A program made the translations under genes and the position numbers. 54,275 bases of DNA from JAGGYK01 sp034716155 (GTDB lineage: Bacteria; Desulfobacterota; Desulfomonilia; UBA1062): NCBI GenBank assembly GCA_034716155.1, contig JAYEFR010000139.1, positions 1 to 54,275 of the forward strand, given 5' to 3'. Of this stretch, positions 34,040 through 42,425 are shown piece by piece. The first letter of the stretch is position 1, and each line of letters starts with the position of its first letter. The notes beneath the pieces are model-generated. The model was not told where the DNA came from, did not search any database, and saw nothing but the letters and a program-made list of their open reading frames with translations.

Positions 34040-34179
34040 TTTGTTGAATCGTGAAGATAATACTTTTTTGCCTCTCGATTACCTCAAGATTACTCAAGAT
34101 TAAAAAGACGTCTTAAAAATCAGTTGAATCTAGAGGTAATCATGAAGCTGAAACTTTTTTTTCGACTCGCGACTATTCT

Positions 34180-34265
34180 TAATCACCCAAAATCCAAACC
34201 CCAAAACTCAACACCTTTTTTACTATTTACTATTCACTATTTACTATTCACTTTTTTCATATAAA
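34180..34265. repeat. heptamer word arrays
   Basis: ACCCAAA/ATCCAAA/CCCCAAA/ACTCAAC words (about 34185-34214), then ACTATTT/ACTATTC/ACTATTT/ACTATTC/ACTTTTT at an exact 7-bp period (34222-34256), ending with TTTTCATATAAA (34254-34265) at the stop of the mlaE-like gene. With the preceding element this accounts for most of the 33894-34271 gene-free stretch. Confidence 0.85.
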
Positions 34266-34271
34266 CTTATT

Positions 34272-35039
34272 CTAGAACATAATTGCAGTAAGTACATAGT
34301 CTGCAACCAGGATACTTACAGAAGAGATTACCACGGAATATGTGGTAGCCCTTCCAACGCCTTCTGCCCCTCCTGTAGTTGTAAAACCCTTGTAGCAACC
34401 TACTACAGACAGAATTCCTCCAAAACAGACTGCCTTCATGAGCCCGGCATTTAAGTCTTCATAGTCCACATACTGAACAATCCTGGCCATGAACAGCCCT
34501 TTATCGATGCCTAATAGATCCACTCCAACAATGTATGACCCCAGCATGCCCACGCTGTCGAATAACAAGGTTAGCATAGGCATCATAACAATTGTTGCAA
34601 TGATCCTGGGGATAAGAAGGTACTGGTATGGATTTGCCCCCATTACGTATAGGGCATCTATCTGTTCTGTGACGCGCATTGTGCCGATTTGAGCACTCAT
34701 GGCGGAGCCTGCCCTGGCAGTAACCATTAAGGAAGCCAGAACAGGTCCAAGTTCTCTGAGAAGCCCCAGGGCAGTAGTAGAACCTACCAGTGTCTCTGCA
34801 CCAAAGAGTCGGAAGCCATAATCGGCTTGCAGTGAACTTACCATACCTGTAAATAGACCGGTAAGTATGATTACAGTGCAGGATTTAACCCCTATGAATT
34901 CCATTTGCTTAAATATCTCTTTGAAAAAGACAGGCCTTTTGAACAACCAATAAATGATGTGGAAGATGAATATCCCAAGAGATCCCATCTCTTCTAAGAG
35001 ATTGATTGTTATTTTACCTAGATATTCTAAAAATCGCAT
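34272..35039 (-). CDS. MlaE-family ABC transporter permease
   Basis: A 255-aa inner-membrane permease of the Mla/Ttg2B/Mce-associated family (five to six helices). Typical blocks are GVKSCTVIILTGLFTGMVSSLQ, ALGLLRELGPVLASLMVTARAGSAMSAQIGTMRVTEQIDALYVMGANPYQYLLIPR and GVGRATTYSVVISSVSILVADY. It moves phospholipids between the membranes together with MlaF ATPase and MlaD. Neither is next to it. I chose ATG 35039 (behind AAAGAG) rather than TTG 35066. It follows glpK by 36 nt, an unusual pairing. Confidence 0.88.
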   Translation of the reverse strand: MRFLEYLGKITINLLEEMGSLGIFIFHIIYWLFKRPVFFKEIFKQMEFIGVKSCTVIILTGLFTGMVSSLQADYGFRLFGAETLVGSTTALGLLRELGPVLASLMVTARAGSAMSAQIGTMRVTEQIDALYVMGANPYQYLLIPRIIATIVMMPMLTLLFDSVGMLGSYIVGVDLLGIDKGLFMARIVQYVDYEDLNAGLMKAVCFGGILSVVGCYKGFTTTGGAEGVGRATTYSVVISSVSILVADYVLTAIMF

Positions 35040-35075
35040 AGATCTCTTTATACCTGTACTAATCAATGGTCTGTC

Positions 35076-36572
35076 CTATTGTACTTTAGTAGTGGATTTG
35101 ATTCTATCTACCGCGTCAACCCATCCATTATACAGTGTTTCCCTCCTTTGTTCACTTATATTTGGGTGAAATACCTTTTGAGATTTTCTCAAATCAGCAA
35201 TTTCACTGCCTGGCGTCCAAAACTCAGTAGCAATACCTGCTAAGAATGCAGCACCCATTCCTGTAGACTCGATGTACCAGGATCTATCTACAGGATATCC
35301 TAATATATCAGCCTGAAATTGCATAAGGAAGTCATTTCTGCAAGCACCGCCATCTGCCCTGAGCCCGGTGAACTTTTTACCAGTGGAGGCCTCGAATGCT
35401 AATACAAGGTCTTTTACCTGATAGGCAATGCCCTCTAGGGCTGCTCGAACAATATGCGCCTTTCTTGTGCCCCTTGTAAGCCCCAGTATGGCGCCCCTGG
35501 CATACATATCCCAGTGTGGTGCGCCCAGCCCTGCTAAGGCAGGCACCATATATACCCCTTGAGTATCGGCTATACTTTCTGCGAGCTTTTGTGTCTCAGA
35601 TGCATCATTTATGATCCCCAAACCATCTCTGAGCCACTGAATTATGGCACCTGCTATAAATATAGAACCTTCCAGGGCATAGCAGGGCTCACCGTTTTTA
35701 TCGCAGGCAATAGTTAATATAAGACCATTTTGAGAATGGACCTCGTGATCAGCCATATTTAAAAGCAAAAAGCATCCGGTACCGTACGTGTTTTTTGCCT
35801 GCCCTTCATAGAAGCACCCCTGTCCAAAAAGGGCTGCTTGCTGATCGCCTGCGATACCTGCTATCGGGATGGCATGCCCAAATATACCAGGGTCGGTTTG
35901 ACCTACCACACCAGCAGAAGGGACTACGCGGGGTAACATTTTATCAGGTATGTCAAGAATTTTGAGGAGTTCATGATCCCACTTTTTTTTATGAATGTTA
36001 AACATCAATGTCCTCGATGCATTTGTATAGTCGGTTACGTGTTCTTTACCCCTGGTAAGTTTGGCTATAAGCCAGGAATCTATAGTCCCGAAGGCAATTT
36101 CACCGGCCTTTGCCCTCTGCCTTATTTCAGGCATTTTATCGAGCAACCACTTCACCTTTGTACCTGAAAAATAGGCATCAATGATTAGCCCGGTCTTTTC
36201 TTGGAAAAGAGGAGAAAGCCCTTGTTCTTTTAGCCTATCGCATATACCGCCGCTTCGTCTGCACTGCCACACAATAGCATTATATATAGGGTTTAAGGTT
36301 TTTTTCTCCCAGATAACAGTGGTCTCTCTTTGGTTTGTAATGCCTATACCAAGGATATTCTCAGGGGCAATACCTGCCGTGCCTACAGCCTGTTTTATCA
36401 CGTTTAAGGTCGTATCCCATATGACTTCAGGGTTGTGCTCTACCCATCCGGGTTCCGGATATATCTGTTCAAACTCAGAGTAGGCACTGGCTTTGATCTG
36501 CCCTTCCTTGTTTACTATTATTGCTCTCGATCCAGTTGTACCTTGGTCTATTGCCAGAATAAATCTTTTCAT
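35076..36572 (-). CDS. glpK: glycerol kinase
   Basis: A 498-aa FGGY-family kinase of normal GlpK length. N-terminal ATP-binding block is LAIDQGTTGSRAIIVNKEG. Substrate residues are in QRETTVIWEK and WLLDK...DSWLIAKLTRG. The FGGY signatures are present, including GLRADGGACRNDFLMQFQADILG. It phosphorylates glycerol to glycerol-3-phosphate in the cytoplasm. GGAGGT lies just upstream of the ATG, immediately beside the 100-N gap. No glpF or glpD is visible. The downstream gene is mlaE-like. Confidence 0.95.
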   Translation of the reverse strand: MKRFILAIDQGTTGSRAIIVNKEGQIKASAYSEFEQIYPEPGWVEHNPEVIWDTTLNVIKQAVGTAGIAPENILGIGITNQRETTVIWEKKTLNPIYNAIVWQCRRSGGICDRLKEQGLSPLFQEKTGLIIDAYFSGTKVKWLLDKMPEIRQRAKAGEIAFGTIDSWLIAKLTRGKEHVTDYTNASRTLMFNIHKKKWDHELLKILDIPDKMLPRVVPSAGVVGQTDPGIFGHAIPIAGIAGDQQAALFGQGCFYEGQAKNTYGTGCFLLLNMADHEVHSQNGLILTIACDKNGEPCYALEGSIFIAGAIIQWLRDGLGIINDASETQKLAESIADTQGVYMVPALAGLGAPHWDMYARGAILGLTRGTRKAHIVRAALEGIAYQVKDLVLAFEASTGKKFTGLRADGGACRNDFLMQFQADILGYPVDRSWYIESTGMGAAFLAGIATEFWTPGSEIADLRKSQKVFHPNISEQRRETLYNGWVDAVDRIKSTTKVQ

Positions 36573-36587
36573 CTATGCGCAACCTCC

Positions 36588-36687
36588 NNNNNNNNNNNNN
36601 NNNNNNNNNNNNNNNNNNNNNNNNNNNNNNNNNNNNNNNNNNNNNNNNNNNNNNNNNNNNNNNNNNNNNNNNNNNNNNNNNNNNNNN
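36588..36687. other. assembly gap (100 N)
   Basis: Exactly 100 undetermined bases, the standard placeholder for a scaffold gap of unknown size. It removes the 3' end of maf. Any frame that reads through it is an artefact. Confidence 0.99.
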
Positions 36688-37146
36688 CTGTATACCATAG
36701 GCTCCAGCCTTATCCATTGGCTCGTTTGTGGATATATACCAGGAGATCTCTTCTTTGGTCATATCGTTGAAATATACCTTGGTATTTATTACACGAGAGA
36801 TACTCTTTTCTTTTGCCATACATAGTATGGTGTATCCGGTAAAGACATCGTGTGCTCTGCCTCTTAGCATCATTAAAAAGCGGGAGGCCTCATTATAATC
36901 TCTAGGCTTGCCCAGTATAATATTATCTATTACCACCACCGTATCTGCGGCAATTATTATGGCGTGCTTATGATCTTTAGCTACAGTGTGTGCCTTTTCA
37001 TCGCTTGCTCTTCTGCAAAATTCCGCCGGCTTTTCTTCCTCTAAAGGGATTTCTTCTATACGTGGATACGTTATCTCAAATGGAATGCCCAATAATGAAA
37101 ACAACTCCATTCTCCTTGAGGATGAAGATGCCAGTATGATCTGCAT
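36688..37146 (-). CDS. maf: Maf-family nucleotide pyrophosphatase, 3' end lost in gap
   Basis: About 153 residues of a normally ~190-aa protein. MQIILASSSSRRMELFSLLGI is the Maf N-terminus, with AADTVVVIDNIILGKPRD near 66-83 and DKAGAYGIQ just before the gap, the usual last conserved block. Maf proteins hydrolyse nucleoside triphosphates (house-cleaning dTTP/UTP or modified nucleotides). The next gene downstream is glpK, beyond the gap. The truncation is an assembly effect, not a mutation. Confidence 0.9.
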
Positions 37147-37244
37147 AGTAAGAGATTATGAGAAATGTGAGTAAGTGTCAACTAAACTATGACTGTAAAC
37201 CCTCAGCTCTGTGTTCTCGGTGGTTTTGTGGATTACTATAGATG

Positions 37245-37616
37245 TTAGCTTGTTTTGTTCAAGAACCTGGGAGTGGTCACTCTTTGTTGTTTGTAACCCC
37301 TAAGAGATGTCTTGGTTTGTCTAAGCTTTTGTATCCTTTTCTTTAGTAGGAAGGCCCCGGTTTGAACTTCTTTGATGATGGTCTCTTGGACATTCTGTAT
37401 TTCCTTCATGATCTTTATATCGTTATTATTTATATGTGCAGGGTCTATCTCTGACAATCCCTGATCCAAGGCCATCTGTATAGGCACGGATTCAGTTACT
37501 AGTTTATTTAATTTAGATAAATCTTTCTGTTTTAGCGCATCTAATTCTTGCATGGAGATAGATCTCCATTTAGTCAGGTCATGAACTAATCGCTCTTTTG
37601 TATAATTTTTCCCCAT
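37245..37616 (-). CDS. FliT/FlgN-like flagellar chaperone (weak)
   Basis: A 123-aa mostly helical, charged protein. Long amphipathic helices run from about 5 to 105, followed by a basic tail. No strong motif is visible. The call rests on its size, helical nature and position: it overlaps the 3' end of fliS by 31 nt, the place where fliT or a related export chaperone usually lies. Start ATG 37616 follows AGGAAATC. An internal start at residue 22 is possible. Confidence 0.5.
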   Translation of the reverse strand: MGKNYTKERLVHDLTKWRSISMQELDALKQKDLSKLNKLVTESVPIQMALDQGLSEIDPAHINNNDIKIMKEIQNVQETIIKEVQTGAFLLKKRIQKLRQTKTSLRGYKQQRVTTPRFLNKTS

Positions 37617-37957
37617 GATTTCCTAAGTTCCTCTAGGAAGCCAACGACTTCGTCTATGGCGGATGAGCTGTTATGATGGTCTGCATCAATGATGCGTCTT
37701 ATCATATAATTATACAGGGCATCGAGGTTATAGGCAAGTTCCCCTGCTTCAAGATTAAGACTACTTGTAAGTTCCCAGAGTATATCTTGTGCTTTATTTA
37801 AAAAGATTTTCTGTGTGGAAATGTCCTCTTTCAACATATGAAACTTGGCCTGGTTTAGAAAGTTTATTGCCCCGTCATAGCACATAAGGATTAGCTTGCC
37901 TTGGTCTGCTGTTTGTACCTGAACCTTCTTATATTCCTGGTACCCTGAAAGATTCAT
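37586..37957 (-). CDS. fliS: flagellar export chaperone FliS
   Basis: A 123-aa four-helix chaperone for flagellin. The family N-terminus is YQEYKKVQVQTADQGKLILMCYDGAINFLNQAK, and later blocks DILWELTSSLNLEAGELAYNLDALYNYMIRRIIDA are clear. I placed the start at ATG 37957 (MNLSGYQEYK), preceded by GGGGGAA; the open frame extends 21 codons further without family similarity. It prevents premature flagellin polymerisation in the cytoplasm. Together with the cluster at 27636-29413 it shows that the organism is flagellated. Confidence 0.9.
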   Translation of the reverse strand: MNLSGYQEYKKVQVQTADQGKLILMCYDGAINFLNQAKFHMLKEDISTQKIFLNKAQDILWELTSSLNLEAGELAYNLDALYNYMIRRIIDADHHNSSSAIDEVVGFLEELRKSWGKIIQKSD

Positions 37958-38065
37958 GCTGTTCCCCCCATAAAAATCCTTTCTTTTCTTATCGGCGATG
38001 CACAATTTTTCTTTAAGCAAAAAATTAGTAAGGCTCTATAAGTCGCCCATAAGTGCAGAGCTAAT

Positions 38066-38090
38066 ACTGAGTAGTTACTCAGGTTTTTTT
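38066..38090 (+). terminator. orphan intrinsic terminator / GTAGTTRCTCAGG hairpin
   Basis: CTGAGT (38067-38072), loop AGTT, ACTCAG (38077-38082), then G and seven T (38084-38090). It is a classic terminator on the plus strand, yet no plus-strand gene ends nearby. It lies 100 nt upstream of the glycerate kinase gene. The core GTAGTTACTCAGGTT recurs with changes at 12250, 31471 (inverted) and 41361. Confidence 0.55.
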
Positions 38091-38189
38091 ACTTTGTGCC
38101 TCAATGCCTTTGTACCTAAATGATTACAGTTAATGACTACCCTTAGTGAAACTTTTATTGTATAAGTCCACTTATGGAGAGACAACATT

Positions 38190-39527
38190 ATGTCCAGAGA
38201 TCTTGAAAAGATGCGAAAAGATGCCATCGATATCTTTCAGGCATCGATCAATGCAGTGAATCCGAGGATTGCGGTTCATAAATCCCTTGTGAGGAAAGGT
38301 GACATACTACACGTTGGAGATATGGTTCTGGATCTGAACAGCTATGAGAGGATCATTGTAGTAGGGGCAGGCAAGGCTTCAGGTGCCATGGCGGGGGCTA
38401 TTGAGGAGGTATTGAGTGACAGAATAGGGAAAGGTTTGATTGTGGTGAAGTATGGTTATTCCTCCAAACTAAGTGTTATAAAGATAAAGGAGGCTTCTCA
38501 TCCAATCCCGGATAAAGCAGGCCTTTTAGGTGCAAAGCGGATAGTCGAGCTTTTAGGCGAATGCGGAGAAAAAGACCTTGTGATATCCCTCATATCCGGA
38601 GGCGGGTCTGCATTATTGCCGCTACCCGTAGATGGGATATCGCTGGATGAAAAACAAAAAGTAACACAGGTGCTCTTGGGGTGTGGTGCATCCATCCATG
38701 AATTAAACACAGTAAGGAAACATCTTTCTGTGACTAAAGGAGGAGGACTCGCCCGCAGAGCCTTTCCTGCTACTGTAATCAACTTGATGCTATCCGACGT
38801 AGTAGGTGATGATATGGATGTAATAGCATCAGGGCCGTTTGTGCCTGATCGTTCTCAATTTGCAGATGCCCTTAGTATCATAGAAAACTATAAAATATCA
38901 TCTCGGATTCCGGCAAAGGTTTTGGATTATCTGAAAAGGGGTTTAGACTCAGAGAGCCTAGAGACTCCAAAACCAGGGGATCACATATTTACTAAGGTGA
39001 TAAACCTTATAGTGGGGAGCAATATCTTTGCATGCAAGGCAGCTTCCCAAAAGGCGAAAGAGCTTGGCTACAATCCCTTGATACTGTCATCCATGATAGA
39101 AGGGAATACAACAGATGTTGCATATGTACATGCAGGTATTGCTTTTGAGGTGACAAATTCAGGCAATCCTATAGACAGACCTGCATGTATCGTCAGTGGC
39201 GGGGAGACTACGGTTGTAGTCAAAGGCAGTGGTTTAGGGGGGAGAAATCAGGAGTTTGCTCTTTTATGCGCTAAATATATATCGGGCCAAAATAAAAATA
39301 TTGTTATATTAAGTGGTGGTACGGATGGCACTGATGGCCCTACAGATGCCGCAGGCGGTATAGTAGATCCTTATACTGAACAAAGAGGCAAAGAAAAAGG
39401 TTTAGATATAGACAAAAGCCTGGATGAAAATGATGCCTATCATTACCTTGATGCCACAGGCGCTCTGATTAAGACAGGGCCTACCCTTACTAATGTTATG
39501 GATATCCATCTGATACTTGTCGGGTAA
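38190..39527 (+). CDS. glycerate 2-kinase, MOFRL family
   Basis: A 445-aa cytoplasmic kinase (GckA/TtuD type) that phosphorylates D-glycerate to 2-phosphoglycerate. N-terminal domain blocks: IIVVGAGKASGAMAGAIE, EASHPIPDKAG, ISLISGGGSALLPLP, ELNTVRKHLSVTKGGGLAR, LMLSDVVGDDMDVIASGPFVPD. The C-terminal MOFRL domain includes CIVSGGETTVVVKGSGLGGRNQEFAL and SGGTDGTDGPTDAAGG. Length is normal. It is a single-gene unit, and its 3' side faces aspC across a word-repeat array. Confidence 0.93.
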   Translation: MSRDLEKMRKDAIDIFQASINAVNPRIAVHKSLVRKGDILHVGDMVLDLNSYERIIVVGAGKASGAMAGAIEEVLSDRIGKGLIVVKYGYSSKLSVIKIKEASHPIPDKAGLLGAKRIVELLGECGEKDLVISLISGGGSALLPLPVDGISLDEKQKVTQVLLGCGASIHELNTVRKHLSVTKGGGLARRAFPATVINLMLSDVVGDDMDVIASGPFVPDRSQFADALSIIENYKISSRIPAKVLDYLKRGLDSESLETPKPGDHIFTKVINLIVGSNIFACKAASQKAKELGYNPLILSSMIEGNTTDVAYVHAGIAFEVTNSGNPIDRPACIVSGGETTVVVKGSGLGGRNQEFALLCAKYISGQNKNIVILSGGTDGTDGPTDAAGGIVDPYTEQRGKEKGLDIDKSLDENDAYHYLDATGALIKTGPTLTNVMDIHLILVG

Positions 39528-39534
39528 AAGATAT

Positions 39535-39640
39535 TCTACGTTCTATGTTGTTGGACCTTTTGCCTTTAGCCTCTTGTTAACCCAACACTCAACACCCAAA
39601 ACCTCTATTGTTCTAAGTTCTATGTTCAAGGTAATGGCTG
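39535..39640. repeat. word-repeat arrays between convergent genes
   Basis: AACCCAA/CACTCAA/CACCCAA/AACCTCT at a 7-bp period (39579-39606), flanked by two copies of TTCTA(C/A)GTTCTATGTT-type words (about 39533-39549 and 39611-39628). Related words TTCAAAGTTCAATATTCC and TTCAATGTTT occur at 51765-51790. Confidence 0.75.
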
Positions 39641-39651
39641 AGAGCTTATAT

Positions 39652-40815
39652 CTATGCAAGTGCTTGTTTAATTCTTTCTAAGCCTTTAATTATATTATCT
39701 TCTGATGTGGCAAAAGAGACCCGTATATGTTCCTTAGATCCAAAGCCCTCACCAGGGACTACGGCGACAAGGGCGTTGTCCAGGAGAAAGTTTGCAAGGG
39801 CTCCCGCACCATCAAACCTGTCCATATAACCCTTTATTGATGGGAAACAATAAAAGGTTCCATCTGGTTCTATAATTTCAAAACCAGGAATTTCTTTTAA
39901 TTTAGATATTATGATTTTTCTTCTGCCTTCAAAGGCTTTTCTCATTGTCTCCACAGGGGTTTGATCAGATGTCAGCGCAGTAACAGATGCTGCCTGGGCA
40001 ATGCTGGTAGGGTTTGATGTAGACTGACTCTGGAGTCTTGTTATAGCCTTTATTACGCCGGAGTCGCCTATACAATAGCCTATACGCCATCCTGTCATCG
40101 CATATGTCTTGGATACCCCGTGAATAATAAACGTCTTTTCAGCCACTTCAGGAGATATAGTGGCAATGCTGGAAAAGGTAACATTACCAAAAACAAGTTT
40201 TTGATAGATGTCGTCTGATATAATAGAGATATCATTTTCCAGGCAGATGTCAGCAATTTTCTCTAACGCGTCTTTCCCATATACTGTGCCGGCAGGGTTT
40301 GACGGCGAATTTATGATTATGCCCGTTGTCCTTTCTGTTATAGCTTCTTTTACCTGATCCGGATGGAGTTTAAAGTGTGTAGTGGTGGTGTCTATTATAA
40401 CTGGTACTGCCCCTGCTATCCTGATTATAGGAGGATATGATACCCAGTATGGGCAGATACATATAACCTCGTCGCCTGGCTCAAATAAGGTAAGGGCCAG
40501 GTTGAACAGGCTATGCTTTGCCCCGCATGAAATAATTACATTATCAGGTTTTATATCGAGGCCATAATCCTGTTTCGTCCTACTACATATAGCCTCTTTT
40601 AATTCAGGTGTACCACCAGCCGGGGTATATTTGGTTTTTCCTTGTTTGAGGGCTTGTAGTGCAGCATCTTTAATGTGCTCAGGGGTATCAAAGTCCGGTT
40701 CGCCTGCACCAAGACCTATCACGTCTTGACCCTGGGCCTTTAGACTCCCTACCTTTGCTGTAATGGATAGGGTAGGTGATGCAGGGATATCGGATACCAT
40801 TTTGGATATCTTCAT
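39652..40815 (-). CDS. PLP-dependent aspartate aminotransferase, class I
   Basis: A 387-aa aminotransferase of the Ib (AspC/thermophilic AAT) subgroup. Substrate-end block is GLGAGEPDFDTPEHI. NSPSNPAGTVY holds the conserved Asn. The Schiff-base Lys is in HGVSKTYAMTGWRIGY, and the C-terminal carboxylate-binding Arg in EHIRVSFATSE. It makes aspartate from oxaloacetate with glutamate; prephenate activity is possible. ATG overlaps the coaD stop (ATGA), so the two are translationally coupled. Confidence 0.92.
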   Translation of the reverse strand: MKISKMVSDIPASPTLSITAKVGSLKAQGQDVIGLGAGEPDFDTPEHIKDAALQALKQGKTKYTPAGGTPELKEAICSRTKQDYGLDIKPDNVIISCGAKHSLFNLALTLFEPGDEVICICPYWVSYPPIIRIAGAVPVIIDTTTTHFKLHPDQVKEAITERTTGIIINSPSNPAGTVYGKDALEKIADICLENDISIISDDIYQKLVFGNVTFSSIATISPEVAEKTFIIHGVSKTYAMTGWRIGYCIGDSGVIKAITRLQSQSTSNPTSIAQAASVTALTSDQTPVETMRKAFEGRRKIIISKLKEIPGFEIIEPDGTFYCFPSIKGYMDRFDGAGALANFLLDNALVAVVPGEGFGSKEHIRVSFATSEDNIIKGLERIKQALA

Positions 40816-41342
40816 TTGTCCTCCCTTGTTTTACTTTTCCTTCCATCCTTTTTTGAAAGAGGAAATTTTTCATACAATTTCGTTAGGACCGGCTCTGGCA
40901 CCAAACCTTCTACAGATCCACCTGCTGCAGCTGTTGCCTTGACGATAGTGGAGCTTACAAACATGTTGGTGAAGTCGGTCATGAGGAAGAATGTCTCTAT
41001 GTCCTTACAGAGCCTGCGATTCATCAAGGCAAGCTGTAGTTCCATCTCAAAATCAGATATAGCCCTCAATCCCCTGATTATTGCACATGCGCCTACCTCT
41101 TTTATATAATCTACGAGCAGGCCATCAAAGCTATCTACCGTGATCTTAGGGTTGTCCTTCACAGATTTTTTTATCACATCAAGCTTTTCTTCCAAGGTAA
41201 ATAAGTCCCTCTTTAGAGGATTTATTCCTACAGCTATAATTACCTTGTCAAACACCGTTAGTGCCCGCCGTACTATATCTATATGCCCATTGGTGATAGG
41301 ATCAAATGTTCCGGGGCAGACTGCTATCTTCTCTTTCAACAT
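40812..41342 (-). CDS. coaD: pantetheine-phosphate adenylyltransferase
   Basis: A 176-aa cytidylyltransferase-fold enzyme. The N-terminal CPGTFDPITNGHIDIVRRA contains the T/HxGH-type motif (His20), RGLRAISDFEMELQLALMNR binds pantetheine, and VSSTIVKATAAAGG matches the ISSTxVR block. It makes dephospho-CoA in the penultimate CoA step. A basic C-terminal extension of about 15 residues goes beyond the usual ~160 aa. ATG follows GGGAGGA. The dispersed repeat copy B separates it from rsmD, its usual operon neighbour. Confidence 0.95.
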   Translation of the reverse strand: MLKEKIAVCPGTFDPITNGHIDIVRRALTVFDKVIIAVGINPLKRDLFTLEEKLDVIKKSVKDNPKITVDSFDGLLVDYIKEVGACAIIRGLRAISDFEMELQLALMNRRLCKDIETFFLMTDFTNMFVSSTIVKATAAAGGSVEGLVPEPVLTKLYEKFPLSKKDGRKSKTREDK

Positions 41343-41361
41343 GTTATTTCCTCCCTTTTTG

Positions 41362-41535
41362 TAACTGCTCAGGTTATTAGCCTGAAAGCTATTAGACTGA
41401 AGGATACTGATATCCTCCTAACGGCAAAGGCCGTATTTGGGGAATAGGATACTTGAATGGCTATGCTATTATAGGGTTTTATAAGTCTTTTACCTAAAAG
41501 CCTTCGGCCTTCAGCCTATCCACACATAGTAATTA
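41362..41535. repeat. ~170-bp dispersed intergenic repeat, copy B
   Basis: It aligns with 12251-12410 in the same orientation, with an extra ~15-nt partial duplication (TTAGCCTGAAAGCTATTAGACTGAAGG). It carries AGGATACTGATATCCT, GGCAAAGGCCGTATTTGGGG and AAGCCTTCGGCCTTCAGCC. It fills the whole space between rsmD and coaD, and its last bases overlap the rsmD stop codon. Confidence 0.9.
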
Positions 41536-42066
41536 CCCCTTTTTTGTATATGTTACACAGGTATCACCATATATGACCCTCTTCCATGTTTCCGTCTCAG
41601 ACGGATCAACTTTCTCCCTCGGGGAGTGTTCTATTACTAATATTCCACTGCCAATCAACAATCTACATACAACAGGAGCTATTTTTGTGGCAAGCCCTTT
41701 GTTGTATGGCGGATCCATGAATATAATATCAAATCTCTTTGTACATTTATGAATAAATGCCCCTGCATCCGAATGTATTAGGGTTGCCTTATCTTTTGCC
41801 CCTAGAGAGTTCAGGTTTTCCTCGATAGTGTGTATACACCTTCCGGATTTGTCCACGAATACCACTTCTCCTGCGCCCCTGCTTATAGCTTCTATGCCTA
41901 AGTTTCCGCTACCTGAAAACAGATCAAGCACCTTGCTTCCATCCATGTCCTCCCCCAAGGTAGAAAATATCGCCTCTTTCACATAAGAGGATGTGGGTCG
42001 CACCCCTTTGGAAGGACAGATAATTTTTCTGGATCTGTATATTCCGCCGCATATCCTTATAGACAT
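41533..42066 (-). CDS. rsmD: 16S rRNA (guanine(966)-N(2))-methyltransferase
   Basis: A 177-aa SAM-dependent methyltransferase. N-terminal RICGGIYRSRKI and RPTSSYVKEAIFSTL are the RsmD signature, DLFSGSGNLGIEA (48-60) is the SAM motif, and DPPY (118-121) is the N2-guanine catalytic motif. It modifies G966 of 16S rRNA. The rsmD-coaD order is conserved in many bacteria. Here the dispersed repeat has been added between them. Confidence 0.93.
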   Translation of the reverse strand: MSIRICGGIYRSRKIICPSKGVRPTSSYVKEAIFSTLGEDMDGSKVLDLFSGSGNLGIEAISRGAGEVVFVDKSGRCIHTIEENLNSLGAKDKATLIHSDAGAFIHKCTKRFDIIFMDPPYNKGLATKIAPVVCRLLIGSGILVIEHSPREKVDPSETETWKRVIYGDTCVTYTKKG

Positions 42067-42121
42067 GGATACATAGATAATGGGCTTGGATGCTAAATGT
42101 CAATGAAAAGTACTCAAGAAA

Positions 42122-42170
42122 CAGTCGGCAGCCTGTAGACAACGGACCACGGACAAAAAACAACGGACAT
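42122..42170. repeat. heptamer word array
   Basis: Seven consecutive 7-bp words: CAGTCGG/CAGCCTG/TAGACAA/CGGACCA/CGGACAA/AAAACAA/CGGACAT. It sits upstream of rsmD in the divergent intergenic region 42067-42425. That region also holds the promoters listed separately. Confidence 0.8.
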
Positions 42171-42269
42171 CTTCTTTTTTTTAGTGGTTAGGTAAAATGT
42201 TTTCCATATAAAGAGAAAAATTTTAGCCACATATACAACTACAGTTTGAAAGTATAAGCCAAAAAAAGG

Positions 42270-42297
42270 TTGACTTTTATTTTCTGGCTGTTATATT
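42270..42297 (+). promoter_or_regulatory. possible sigma-70 promoter upstream of the lipoprotein gene
   Basis: TTGACT (42270-42275), a 16-nt spacer and TATATT (42292-42297). It lies about 130 nt before the ATG, upstream of the sigma-54 site. Confidence 0.4.
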
Positions 42298-42369
42298 AAC
42301 GTATGTAATATTTATGTTTTTTGTGTTTTTAATCGGGGAAGGAGAGGTTTCTGATTTAATATGAATATC

Positions 42370-42385
42370 TGGCACGCACTTTGCT
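42370..42385 (+). promoter_or_regulatory. sigma-54 (-24/-12) promoter
   Basis: TGGCAC (42370-42375), five nt, TTGC (42381-42384), T: a full match to the RpoN consensus TGGCAC-N5-TTGC(A/T). Transcription would begin near 42397, about 30 nt before the lipoprotein ATG at 42426. This predicts control by an enhancer-binding protein encoded elsewhere. Confidence 0.75.
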
Positions 42386-42425
42386 TTTTATGTTACGATA
42401 TCATTCATGTGTAGGGAGGACAGCT

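Noticed and set aside
36435..36825. frames reading through the N run
   Set aside because: They consist largely of undetermined bases and are antisense to glpK and maf.
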